A DNA stretch of 6,924 nucleotides from Oscillospiraceae bacterium (GTDB lineage Bacteria > Bacillota > Clostridia > Oscillospirales > Acutalibacteraceae). The DNA is taken from assembly GCA_902796535.1 (NCBI GenBank), contig CADBPL010000011.1, positions 1 to 6,924 of the forward strand, in the 5' to 3' direction. Numbering within the stretch: the first letter of the stretch is position 1; the number at the start of each line of letters is the position of its first letter. A model generated the notes under the pieces. That model saw nothing but the letters and a program-made list of their open reading frames with translations, made no database searches and had not been told where the DNA came from. Positions 1 to 6,415 of this stretch are shown here, piece by piece. A program made the translations under genes and the position numbers.

Positions 1-636
1 ATGGAGCACGCGCACCTGAACACCGATAAAAGCATTGCGAAAATGAACGCCGCAGACGTTAAGCAGCTGCGCTTTGTGAATCAGGATAACACCGAAACCC
101 AGTTCGGCGTGGAACGGCTGGACGATGTGCTGGATTTCCTGAAGGGAAAATGCTACATCAACGTGGACAAATTCTGGACGGATGTGCCCGGCATTTCGCA
201 GGTGATCCGCAAAGTCGGCGTGGAGGAACAGGTGGTCGTCAAAAGCGGTTTTGATCCACGCGCGCTGCAGCAGCTCAAGGAGCAGGCGGCCGGTTTTATG
301 TATATGCCGATCGTGCGCGAGAGGGACGACGCGACGCAGATCCTTGTCGAAAACGGCATTCGCTGCATCGGCGCGGAGGTGCTTTTTAAAACGGAGGACG
401 CGCCCGTCGCGTCGGACGAATACATCGCAGCCATGCACCAAAAGGGGATGCTGCTTTTTGCCAACGCGATCGTTTACGATTATCAGGAGGTGCTTTCCGC
501 CGGACACACCGACGACGCGGCCGTTTCGGGCGCGCCGGAAACGGGCTGGGGCTGGCTGCTGGATAAGGGGTTTGACATCATCCAGACCGACTGGTGCGGT
601 ATGCTCAAAAACTATATAGAGAACAGAAACCGATGA
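1..636 (+). CDS. Glycerophosphodiester phosphodiesterase (GDPD) family protein, 5'-truncated by the window
   Basis: Enzymes of this family hydrolyse glycerophosphodiesters to sn-glycerol 3-phosphate and an alcohol through a Ca/Mg-dependent TIM barrel. The visible 211 residues match the C-terminal two thirds of the barrel. There is a family-like linker (KMNAADVKQLRF, about 14-25), an INVDK strand at about 53-57 where a metal-binding acid normally sits, VVVKSGF at about 78-84, and a closing GFDIIQTDWCGML segment at about 188-200. The N-terminal HRG and HD catalytic motifs are absent. The ATG at base 1 is therefore probably internal and the gene starts about 80-100 codons upstream. The stop overlaps the next gene's start as ATGA (633-636), so the two are probably co-transcribed. 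Family membership is fairly secure from the C-terminal motifs; the substrate is unknown, and without the catalytic half activity cannot be judged. Confidence 0.82.
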   Translation: MEHAHLNTDKSIAKMNAADVKQLRFVNQDNTETQFGVERLDDVLDFLKGKCYINVDKFWTDVPGISQVIRKVGVEEQVVVKSGFDPRALQQLKEQAAGFMYMPIVRERDDATQILVENGIRCIGAEVLFKTEDAPVASDEYIAAMHQKGMLLFANAIVYDYQEVLSAGHTDDAAVSGAPETGWGWLLDKGFDIIQTDWCGMLKNYIENRNR

Positions 637-1319
637 AACAGTTGTTTGACAACACATGGGCGGAACCCGACGGGGGTGTGCGGTTCTTTCTGCTGACAGG
701 GCAGGAAAGCGCGCTGGTGATCGACACCGGCATGAGCGGATTGGATGTGCGCGGCGTCGTTTTGGCGCAGACCGTCCTGCCGATCCGTCTGCTGAACACG
801 CACGCCGACAGAGACCACATTGGCTCCAACGCGCAGTTCGAGTCGTTTTACATGCATCCATCCGAGGCGGCCTTTTATCGCAACGTTCAGGGTGGGCAGG
901 GGACGATCGTTCCTGTTTTTGAGGGCGACGTGATCGATCTGGGCGACAGGGCGCTGGAGATCCTCCATCTGCCGGGGCATACGCCGGGGAGCATCACGGT
1001 GCTTGACCGCAAGAACCGCTGTCTGATCGGCGGCGATCCCATACAGGAGGATGGCGAGATCTATATGTTCGGGCCGCAGCGCGATTTTGACGCGTATATT
1101 GCGAGCCTGAAGCGCTTGCTGCAGCGGGACGATTTTGATTTTATCTATCCCTCTCACGCCAAAGAAAAGGTCAGCCGCAGTGTGATCCCGTCGCTCATCG
1201 ACGGCGCGGAGCGTATTCTGGCCGGAACCGTGGAAGCAACAAAGCGGGAACGCTTCGGTAAAACGTTTACGGTCTGCGACGTTGGCGTTGCCCGGTTTTT
1301 GTGCAATGTGCAGCCGTGA
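633..1319 (+). CDS. Metallo-beta-lactamase-fold hydrolase with a variant HxDxDH metal motif
   Basis: A 228-residue protein of the metallo-beta-lactamase superfamily, the usual length for stand-alone glyoxalase II-like members. The usual landmarks appear in order: VIDTG at 29-33, the metal motif H57-A-D59-R-D61-H62 followed by IGSN, LPGHTPGS with His116, GGDP with Asp135, and YPSHAKE with His175. These give the two-metal site, but the second histidine of the standard HxHxDH is Asp59. No signal peptide is seen, so it is probably cytoplasmic. I chose the ATG at 633 because it forms the ATGA overlap with the upstream GDPD stop and begins right at the conserved domain. A GTG at 594 would add 13 residues lying inside the upstream gene. 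The ribosome binding site is weak, which fits translational coupling. The substrate cannot be named; thioester, ester and phosphoester hydrolysis all occur in this superfamily. Confidence 0.88.
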   Translation: MKQLFDNTWAEPDGGVRFFLLTGQESALVIDTGMSGLDVRGVVLAQTVLPIRLLNTHADRDHIGSNAQFESFYMHPSEAAFYRNVQGGQGTIVPVFEGDVIDLGDRALEILHLPGHTPGSITVLDRKNRCLIGGDPIQEDGEIYMFGPQRDFDAYIASLKRLLQRDDFDFIYPSHAKEKVSRSVIPSLIDGAERILAGTVEATKRERFGKTFTVCDVGVARFLCNVQP

Positions 1320-1346
1320 CAGAACGCCGATTATCCATAAAATACA

Positions 1347-1387
1347 AAACAACCGCTGTTGTCCCTTGCGGACGGCAGCGGTTGTTT
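1347..1387. terminator. Long hairpin between convergent operons, probable bidirectional rho-independent terminator
   Basis: Arms 1347-1358 and 1376-1387 are a perfect 12-bp inverted repeat (AAACAACCGCTG / CAGCGGTTGTTT). Two G-T wobbles (1359-1360 with 1374-1375) and a GTCC/GGAC helix (1361-1364 with 1370-1373) extend it, leaving a 5-nt loop, CTTGC. Read on the minus strand, the stem runs into a T-rich tail (TTTTGTATTTTAT), a good intrinsic terminator 12 nt past the hydrolase stop. Read on the plus strand, the tail is only GTTGTTTGAG, so termination of the GDPD/MBL transcript is likely weaker, though the A/T ends of the stem itself may help. Confidence 0.85.
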
Positions 1388-1398
1388 GAGTCTTCGCG

Positions 1399-2865
1399 TT
1401 ATTTCAAGGGTGAGAGCGCCTGCGCGGGGCTTGCCTGCATGAACTGCGGGTACTTCGGGTCGGAATGGATATTCGGCGCTTCGGGCGTGGTGAGGAGCCA
1501 CATGACGAAGGCGGAGCAATCCGATTGATAGTTGCAGGCCACATGAGGCGCGTTTTTGATGAGCCATGTGTTTTCAGGCAGGATCACGCCGGACAGGTCG
1601 GCGACCCGGTCGGGCGTCATCCTTTCGGGGTTGGCGGGCACGTAATCGTCGCCGAGTGTTTTGCCAAGGTCGGCCACGACCGCGCCGCCGCACATCAGCG
1701 CGGTTTCCAGCGTGTCGTCGCCGTTGACCACCGCGTGCTCATACGCCGGCGCAAGGGGCGCATTGTAGCCCGCAACCACGCACAGTTCAACGCCGTCGGC
1801 CTCCATTTGTTTGATGAGCGCAGGCACCCCGGCGGCCATTTCCTGCAGCGCGTCGGCTCGTTCGATCAATCCGGCGTATTCGTCGATGCGATCGCCGAAC
1901 ACATATTCCTTCGCTGCCTCGTAATATGACGGCAGCGTCACGCCCCACAGCCCGGGCATCGTGCCGAAGGTGTCGCGCAGCAGTTCGTCGTAGACCTGCC
2001 GTTTGTTGTTGTCAACAAATTTCTGGAGCAGCCCGCTGAGCGACTTTATCACGCCGAGCTTGTTGAGCAGGTTCAGCGGCCCGGCCAGCTTGGGCACATG
2101 GTAGCTGACAAAACGGCACAGGGCGTCGCCGTCGATCCGGATGCGCCCCGTCAAGCAGTCGCTTGCCACATAGGTGCCGAAGAAGGTGGAGGAATGGAAA
2201 ATGCACCGTTGAACTTTATCGTAGCCGTATTTGGTCAGGTAGCCGATGGTTTCCATGCCGCCCATACTCGCGCTGATGATCGTCACCTTGTCAAACTCCG
2301 GGTGATCGGCAAGCGCGCGCTCCACCGTTAAGTGGATGTCGTCCGCAACCTCAAGCTGGCTTCTGCGCCAGTCATAGCTGAAATAGTAGGTCTTGCTGCC
2401 GCCGACCGTATCCATCACGGCGTGGGCAAGGCCTTCCTCGCGCTCTTTTCCGTTGGCCAGCGCCGAATCGGGGTAATGGTCAAGGCTGAGAGGGTAGCTG
2501 TCAAAGGTCGCTTCACGGAGGGGATCGCCGTTTTTGTCGTTGACGAATCCGCCGAACACCTTGCGCCCGTAAGCGCAGATTTCGCTGACGGCGGCCTGCT
2601 TGCCTTTGGTGAGCCATTGAAACCCGATCCTGCCCAGGGTTTTGAGAATGTCGCCGACAGCGAACGGCCCGATCGCGTTGCGCTCGTTGGGTGTGCCCGC
2701 GTCAACGGTCAGCCCGTCAAAATATAAACCGCGTATCACGATCACCGGCGGCGCGTCTTCTGCTATGGCCGCTGCGGCAGCGGGGACGCTTTCAGCGCCG
2801 GCGGGTACGGACAGGGTCAGAAACAAGAGAGTAGCTGCCAACACGGCGGCAAGGATCCTTTTCAT
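1399..2865 (-). CDS. Secreted LCAT-like alpha/beta hydrolase (lipase/acyltransferase fold)
   Basis: A 488-residue exported serine hydrolase. Residues 1-24 form a signal peptide: KR, a hydrophobic core, then AGA before Glu25. There is no lipobox Cys, so it is predicted to be secreted and not a lipoprotein. The core opens with PPVIVIRGLYF (39-49, the oxyanion strand region). TYYFSYDWRRS (159-169) resembles the FPYDWR signature of the lecithin:cholesterol acyltransferase family. The nucleophile elbow is S198-A-S200-M-G-G with Ser200. Likely triad partners are Asp383 or Asp384 in NGDDT (381-385) and His441 in NAPH. The family acts on acyl esters of lipids, but the substrate here is not readable. 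It is the last gene of the minus-strand operon, 21 nt after the symporter, with AGGAG at 2876-2880, 10 nt from the ATG. A secreted esterase in a sugar-uptake operon suggests release of a glycoside from an acylated or glycolipid source (inference). Confidence 0.85.
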   Translation of the reverse strand: MKRILAAVLAATLLFLTLSVPAGAESVPAAAAAIAEDAPPVIVIRGLYFDGLTVDAGTPNERNAIGPFAVGDILKTLGRIGFQWLTKGKQAAVSEICAYGRKVFGGFVNDKNGDPLREATFDSYPLSLDHYPDSALANGKEREEGLAHAVMDTVGGSKTYYFSYDWRRSQLEVADDIHLTVERALADHPEFDKVTIISASMGGMETIGYLTKYGYDKVQRCIFHSSTFFGTYVASDCLTGRIRIDGDALCRFVSYHVPKLAGPLNLLNKLGVIKSLSGLLQKFVDNNKRQVYDELLRDTFGTMPGLWGVTLPSYYEAAKEYVFGDRIDEYAGLIERADALQEMAAGVPALIKQMEADGVELCVVAGYNAPLAPAYEHAVVNGDDTLETALMCGGAVVADLGKTLGDDYVPANPERMTPDRVADLSGVILPENTWLIKNAPHVACNYQSDCSAFVMWLLTTPEAPNIHSDPKYPQFMQASPAQALSPLK

Positions 2866-2875
2866 GTGGTCACAG

Positions 2876-2880
2876 CTCCT
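2876..2880 (-). promoter_or_regulatory. Ribosome binding site of the LCAT-like hydrolase
   Basis: The minus strand reads AAAAAAGGAGC, placing AGGAG 10 nt upstream of the ATG at 2865. Its strength and A-rich lead-in fix the start at the signal peptide and allow independent translation initiation within the operon mRNA. Confidence 0.75.
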
Positions 2881-2886
2881 TTTTTA

Positions 2887-4326
2887 TTATTCCGCTTCTT
2901 CCCGCGCTCTGCTTTCAGCCAGCTCGGCGCGGATCGTTTCAAGCTTCTTTTTGGAAAGGTCGTATCCGCCAAAGAGGATGAGCGCCATGAGCGCGAGCAT
3001 GACGGCGGGCACGAGCGTGGAAATATCGTAGAGCTTGGCGAGCACGGCGTCGCTCAGGCCGATGCCCTGCTTGGACAGTTCGCCGTCATACGCAATGGCG
3101 GCAAGCAGCGCGTTGAGCCCCACGCCCGCGAGCGTCTGGCCGAGCTTTCGGGTGAAGGAAAACACCGCGTAGGTCATGCCTTCCTCACGTTTGCCCGTTT
3201 TGGCTTCGTATTGGTCGATCACGTCCATCACCAGCGCCCAGACCTCCAGCACAAGAAACGTCTGCCCAAGGCCGGAAAAGAAGGTGAAGGCGAGGAACAC
3301 CGTGGGGTTGTGCGCCAGCGCCGTGCCGCGCAGGGCGAACAGCACGATGTTGACAACGGCGGCAAAGGCCATGCCGAAGGCGCACAGCTCTTTTTTGCCG
3401 AATTTGCGGATGAGCTTGTTCATGATGGGGATGAAGATCGCCATGGGGCCGTAGGTGCAGATCGTGACAAAGGCATACAGCCCCGGTTTGCCGTAATAGT
3501 CGGTGAACAGGTAGGTGTAGGTGGACTGGTAATAAAACTGGAACGCGATCAGCAGCATGGACGCGATGGAGAGCGTGACGAACGAACGGTCGCGGAACAG
3601 CTCTTTGATGGTGGTGACTGCACTGTAATCCCTGTCTTTTTTGTGCTTTTGCGGCGCGATGCGTTCTTTTGTCATCTTGTAGTGCAGGAAATAGACCAGC
3701 ACGGAGATCACCGCGAGCACCACAACACACCAGAACAGCTTGGTTTCATCAAGCGCTTTGATGTCGGTGCCGTTGGCGTATTTTCCGGTTACGGTGTAAA
3801 CGATCATCGGCAGGATGATGGTGCCGGGCAGGCCGCCCACGCCCGCGCCGATGGAGCGCCACATGGACAGCGACGAACGCTCCAGCTCGTCATCCGTCAC
3901 GACCGACGCCAGCGAGCCGTAGGGAATGTTGACGGCGGTGTACATCATGCCGTAGAGAATGTAGGTGATATAGGCATAGATCAGATATTTGGTTTGCGAA
4001 AGACCGGGCACCTTCAGGAACATCAACGCCGCGGAGACTGCCAGCGGAATGGAAAAGGTCAGGATCCAGGGGCGGAACTGCCCTCTGGGGTTGGGCTTGC
4101 GCGATTGAATGAACGCGCCCCAGATCGGGTCGTTGATCGCGTCCCAGATGCGGGCGACAAGGATCAGCACGACGATCTTGGCCGGGCTGATGCCCAGCGC
4201 GTCGGTGTAGAATTTGTTCTGAAACGCGCCGATGAGTGAAAAGGTCAGCAGACCGGCGGCGTCGCCGAGTGCGTAACCGACTTTGTCTTTGAGTTTAATG
4301 CCGTTGGTTGATGTTGCGGTTGCCAA
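2887..4326 (-). CDS. GPH (MelB-type) sugar:cation symporter, TTG start
   Basis: A 479-residue, 12-helix transporter of the glycoside-pentoside-hexuronide:cation symporter family within the major facilitator superfamily, in the cytoplasmic membrane. The N-terminus carries KLKDKVGYALGDAAG (11-25) and FYTDALGIS (39-47). The helix II motif RIWDAINDPIWG (59-70) keeps Asp62 and Asp66, equivalent to the cation-site Asp55 and Asp59 of MelB, and GQFRPWIL (82-89) follows. The second half has the conserved DVIDQYEAKTGKREEGMTYAVFSFTRKLG (368-396). By ungapped comparison, the MelB sugar-binding Asp19 position is Leu26, so the substrate is probably not melibiose. The start is TTG: an AGGAG lies 8 nt upstream, the family N-terminus begins just inside, and the next in-frame Met is near residue 102. 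It sits 23 nt after the exporter gene. The E. coli sulfoquinovose transporters YihO and YihP belong to this family, but so do many uronide and oligosaccharide carriers. Confidence 0.92.
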   Translation of the reverse strand: MATATSTNGIKLKDKVGYALGDAAGLLTFSLIGAFQNKFYTDALGISPAKIVVLILVARIWDAINDPIWGAFIQSRKPNPRGQFRPWILTFSIPLAVSAALMFLKVPGLSQTKYLIYAYITYILYGMMYTAVNIPYGSLASVVTDDELERSSLSMWRSIGAGVGGLPGTIILPMIVYTVTGKYANGTDIKALDETKLFWCVVVLAVISVLVYFLHYKMTKERIAPQKHKKDRDYSAVTTIKELFRDRSFVTLSIASMLLIAFQFYYQSTYTYLFTDYYGKPGLYAFVTICTYGPMAIFIPIMNKLIRKFGKKELCAFGMAFAAVVNIVLFALRGTALAHNPTVFLAFTFFSGLGQTFLVLEVWALVMDVIDQYEAKTGKREEGMTYAVFSFTRKLGQTLAGVGLNALLAAIAYDGELSKQGIGLSDAVLAKLYDISTLVPAVMLALMALILFGGYDLSKKKLETIRAELAESRAREEAE

Positions 4327-4334
4327 AGTTATCT

Positions 4335-4339
4335 CTCCT
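4335..4339 (-). promoter_or_regulatory. Ribosome binding site fixing the TTG start of the symporter
   Basis: The minus strand reads AGGAG, then AGATAACT, then TTG (4326-4324), an ideal 8-nt spacing. No ATG or GTG in the same frame fits the conserved N-terminus, so this site decides the start. Confidence 0.8.
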
Positions 4340-4349
4340 AACTATCGTG

Positions 4350-5081
4350 TTACTTGATCAGCAAAGAAATGCCGCTGATGGCCATGAGAACGTAAGTGAT
4401 TTGCAGGAACACGCCGCGGCTGAGTTTTTTGGCGATGAAGTGCCCGACGGCCAGCGCCGCCGCGAGCGCGATCAGCGAAAAAAGCGACAGCCGGACCGTG
4501 GCCGGGGGGAACGCGCCGCCGACGAGGTCGGTGATGAAGATCACGCCGTTAAGCAAAATCCAGACGGCGCTGAGCGTGCCGCGGAACGTGTCTTTTTCGC
4601 GCAGCCTGCCGCCGGCGTAGGTCACCAGCAGCGGCCCGCCGCACACAAACAACCCGTGCACGACCCCGGCGGTGATCAGCAGCGCCGCCGAAACGGGCGC
4701 GGGCAGCGCCTTTTCTTCGCGGTGGGTGTAAAACTTGACGGCGTTCATCACGGCAAAAACGAGAACGAGCACACCCAGCGTTTTGTAGAGCAGCGATGGG
4801 TTGCCGGTGAAAAAGCGCTTGAGCCAAAGCCCCGCCGCCATGCCCACGAGCATCACGCCCGTCATTTTGCCCAGCTCTTTTTTGTCGATGTGCCGAAAGC
4901 AGGCGATCACGACATAGACCGACGCGGCAAGCCCCAGGGCGTTGAGAATGGGTCTGGCGGCGTCAAAGCCGATGAGCAGCACGGAAAACGGCATCGCCAG
5001 CACGGTGCCGGCAAAGCCTGTGATGCACTGAATGACGTTGGTGAAAAAGATGACGGCGAAAAACAGGAGCTCTTTGATCAT
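4350..5081 (-). CDS. TauE/SafE (TSUP, DUF81) family anion exporter
   Basis: A 243-residue integral membrane protein of the TSUP family, normal in length. These proteins move sulfonates, sulfite, sulfoacetate and other small organic anions across the cytoplasmic membrane, often outward. The family's internal duplication shows as two related re-entrant motifs: QCITGFAGTVLAMPF (18-32) in the first half and VHGLFVCGGPLLVTYAGG (141-158) in the second. Seven or eight hydrophobic segments cover most of the chain. The ATG at 5081 shares one base with the isomerase stop (TGATG), and GAGG at 5089-5092 lies 7 nt upstream, so translation is probably coupled. Placement between a sugar isomerase and a sugar importer suggests export of an anionic end product of the pathway. 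The substrate is not determinable from sequence; sulfonates such as DHPS or sulfolactate are candidates by analogy with sulfoglycolysis clusters. Confidence 0.9.
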   Translation of the reverse strand: MIKELLFFAVIFFTNVIQCITGFAGTVLAMPFSVLLIGFDAARPILNALGLAASVYVVIACFRHIDKKELGKMTGVMLVGMAAGLWLKRFFTGNPSLLYKTLGVLVLVFAVMNAVKFYTHREEKALPAPVSAALLITAGVVHGLFVCGGPLLVTYAGGRLREKDTFRGTLSAVWILLNGVIFITDLVGGAFPPATVRLSLFSLIALAAALAVGHFIAKKLSRGVFLQITYVLMAISGISLLIK

Positions 5082-6415
5082 CAGAATGCCTCAACCGGCA
5101 CGTTGAGCAGGTTGCCCAGCGCGCACACGTCGTCATAAATATCGCCGAACGCCACGGCAAAGTGCGGCTCCCAGCCGCCCTTGACGGCGTTTTCCACCAG
5201 CTGCCGCGCGTCGCTTTCCGTTTGGATCACCGTCGATACGCCGTAAAACTGCTGCGGCTTGTCCAGCGCTTTGCCGCGCGCGGCGAACAGACGGAAGCTG
5301 CCGTCCGGCTTGCGGCCGATGCGCAGCACGGTCACTTTTTCTTCCGCGCGGCAGCCGAATTCCAGCGTGGGGCCGATCTTGCGGTTGCAGTGCACCCCGG
5401 CGCACGCGCCGGTGTCGCAGCGCGCCAGCGAGCAGGGCGCCATGCCGCAGTGCCAGAAGGTGACGGTGTTTTCTGTTTCATCCAACGAAACGGGGTCGCC
5501 GAAAAAGGCGCTTTTGCCGCTGAGCTGCGCGGCGACGTACATGGTCAGCGCGCCGTAGGCGTCCGCTTCGCACGCGCTTGCCGCGCCAAGATCGTTGAGA
5601 ATGCCCAGCACGGCGCACACGGGCGTGCCGAAGGCGGTGAAGAAATCGGGCCAGCAGCGGCTGGCCAAAGCGCCGATTTGGTGCGCCTTGACGTATTCGG
5701 CGTATGATTTATAAAGCGCGGCAAAATCGCGCACGTTCTTTTCGTTGATCTGCTCCAGCCCGCCGATGCGGCTGCGCGCGTCGGCCAGATAGGGGGCAAG
5801 CTCTTCGTCGGAATAGCCCTTGGCTGTGTCGATCAGCTCCCGCGCCTCGATGGATTCGAGCGTCACGCCGAACACCTTGCGCATATCCGCGTCGAGCGCG
5901 CGCCCGAAGCCGAAGCCCTGCGGCGTGTGACCCACCTGCAGCAGCCTGAGCGAGCGCAGCGCGGTTTTGACCCGGGCGGCGTTCATCACGGCGGTGATCT
6001 TTTTTCTGACGCAGTCCTCCTGCGGGGAACCGAACACGTATTCAAACCGCCTGCCGAACGCGGTGAGCGTGTTGGCGGCGGAAAACGCGCCGGTCAGAGA
6101 ATTGAGGCGCAGGCGCGTGCCGTCGATGACCGGTTCGCGCAGCGTCCACAGCAGCACGGGGCAGTCGAGCCGGTGCAGAATTTCGCTCATATACGCCGCG
6201 TTGGCGAAGGTGAGGTTCTGCACGATGGCCAGATCGGCGTTCTGACCGGCGAGAAAGGCCTGCAGCGCGTCAAGGCTGAGCAGCATTTTATCCGGGCAGA
6301 TCACGCTGCCGTCTGCTTCTTTCAACAGTGTGACGCTCCGGTCAAACTGCTCCTGCGCGCTTTCCAAATGGAAGGTGCCCACCCCGATGGGCAGGTATAT
6401 CGTGGTAAAGCTCAT
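5081..6415 (-). CDS. L-fucose isomerase-like sugar isomerase (COG2407-type)
   Basis: A 444-residue soluble protein resembling the L-fucose/L-arabinose isomerase superfamily, which interconverts aldoses and ketoses using a divalent metal, usually Mn. The N-terminal half is the Rossmann-like substrate region (PVLLWTLREP at 86-95, RLNSLTGAFSAANTL at 103-117, VGHTPQGFGFGRALDADMRKVFG at 161-183). The C-terminal half carries the active-site motifs: CEADAYGALTMYV (282-294, Glu283 a likely metal ligand), DPVSLDETENTVTFWHCG (307-324, Asp307 or Asp312 and His322) and GGWEPHFAVAFGDI (413-426, His418). It is shorter than E. coli FucI (about 590 residues), as is usual for the related-protein group. The start ATG overlaps the dehydrogenase stop (ATGA, 6412-6415), with GGGGA at 6425-6429 nine bases upstream. 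From memory, the sulfoquinovose isomerases of the transaldolase and transketolase sulfoglycolysis pathways (SqvD/SftI) belong to this broad family. L-fucose, D-arabinose or another deoxysugar remain alternatives. Cysteines at 323, 328, 333, 338 and 343 are strikingly regular. Confidence 0.85.
   Translation of the reverse strand: MSFTTIYLPIGVGTFHLESAQEQFDRSVTLLKEADGSVICPDKMLLSLDALQAFLAGQNADLAIVQNLTFANAAYMSEILHRLDCPVLLWTLREPVIDGTRLRLNSLTGAFSAANTLTAFGRRFEYVFGSPQEDCVRKKITAVMNAARVKTALRSLRLLQVGHTPQGFGFGRALDADMRKVFGVTLESIEARELIDTAKGYSDEELAPYLADARSRIGGLEQINEKNVRDFAALYKSYAEYVKAHQIGALASRCWPDFFTAFGTPVCAVLGILNDLGAASACEADAYGALTMYVAAQLSGKSAFFGDPVSLDETENTVTFWHCGMAPCSLARCDTGACAGVHCNRKIGPTLEFGCRAEEKVTVLRIGRKPDGSFRLFAARGKALDKPQQFYGVSTVIQTESDARQLVENAVKGGWEPHFAVAFGDIYDDVCALGNLLNVPVEAF

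Noticed and set aside
594..632. Earlier GTG start for the metallo-beta-lactamase-fold protein
   Set aside because: It adds 13 non-conserved residues inside the GDPD gene without a better RBS. The ATGA overlap at 633 is the typical operon arrangement.
612..1352. 246-codon minus-strand frame across the metallo-beta-lactamase gene
   Set aside because: It has no motifs and runs through the terminator hairpin. The plus-strand frame has the full set of metal ligands.
1301..1567. Short frames on both strands around the terminator (75 and 78 codons)
   Set aside because: They span the hairpin and overlap the hydrolase 3' end. There is no ribosome binding site or protein-like composition.
2866..4239. 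457-codon open frame on the plus strand
   Set aside because: It lies wholly antisense to the GPH symporter. Its translation is rich in His, Arg, Gln, Asp and Gly with no domain, as expected from the reverse of a GC-rich membrane-protein gene, and no RBS or family motif is seen.
4308..5138. 276-codon open frame on the plus strand
   Set aside because: It is antisense to the TSUP exporter, with a low-complexity charged composition and no recognisable motif. The minus-strand frame carries clear TauE/SafE motifs.
5162..5707. 181-codon and neighbouring open frames antisense to the isomerase
   Set aside because: The Ala/Arg/Gly-rich translations mirror the codon bias of the isomerase gene. The opposite strand has conserved active-site motifs in the correct order.
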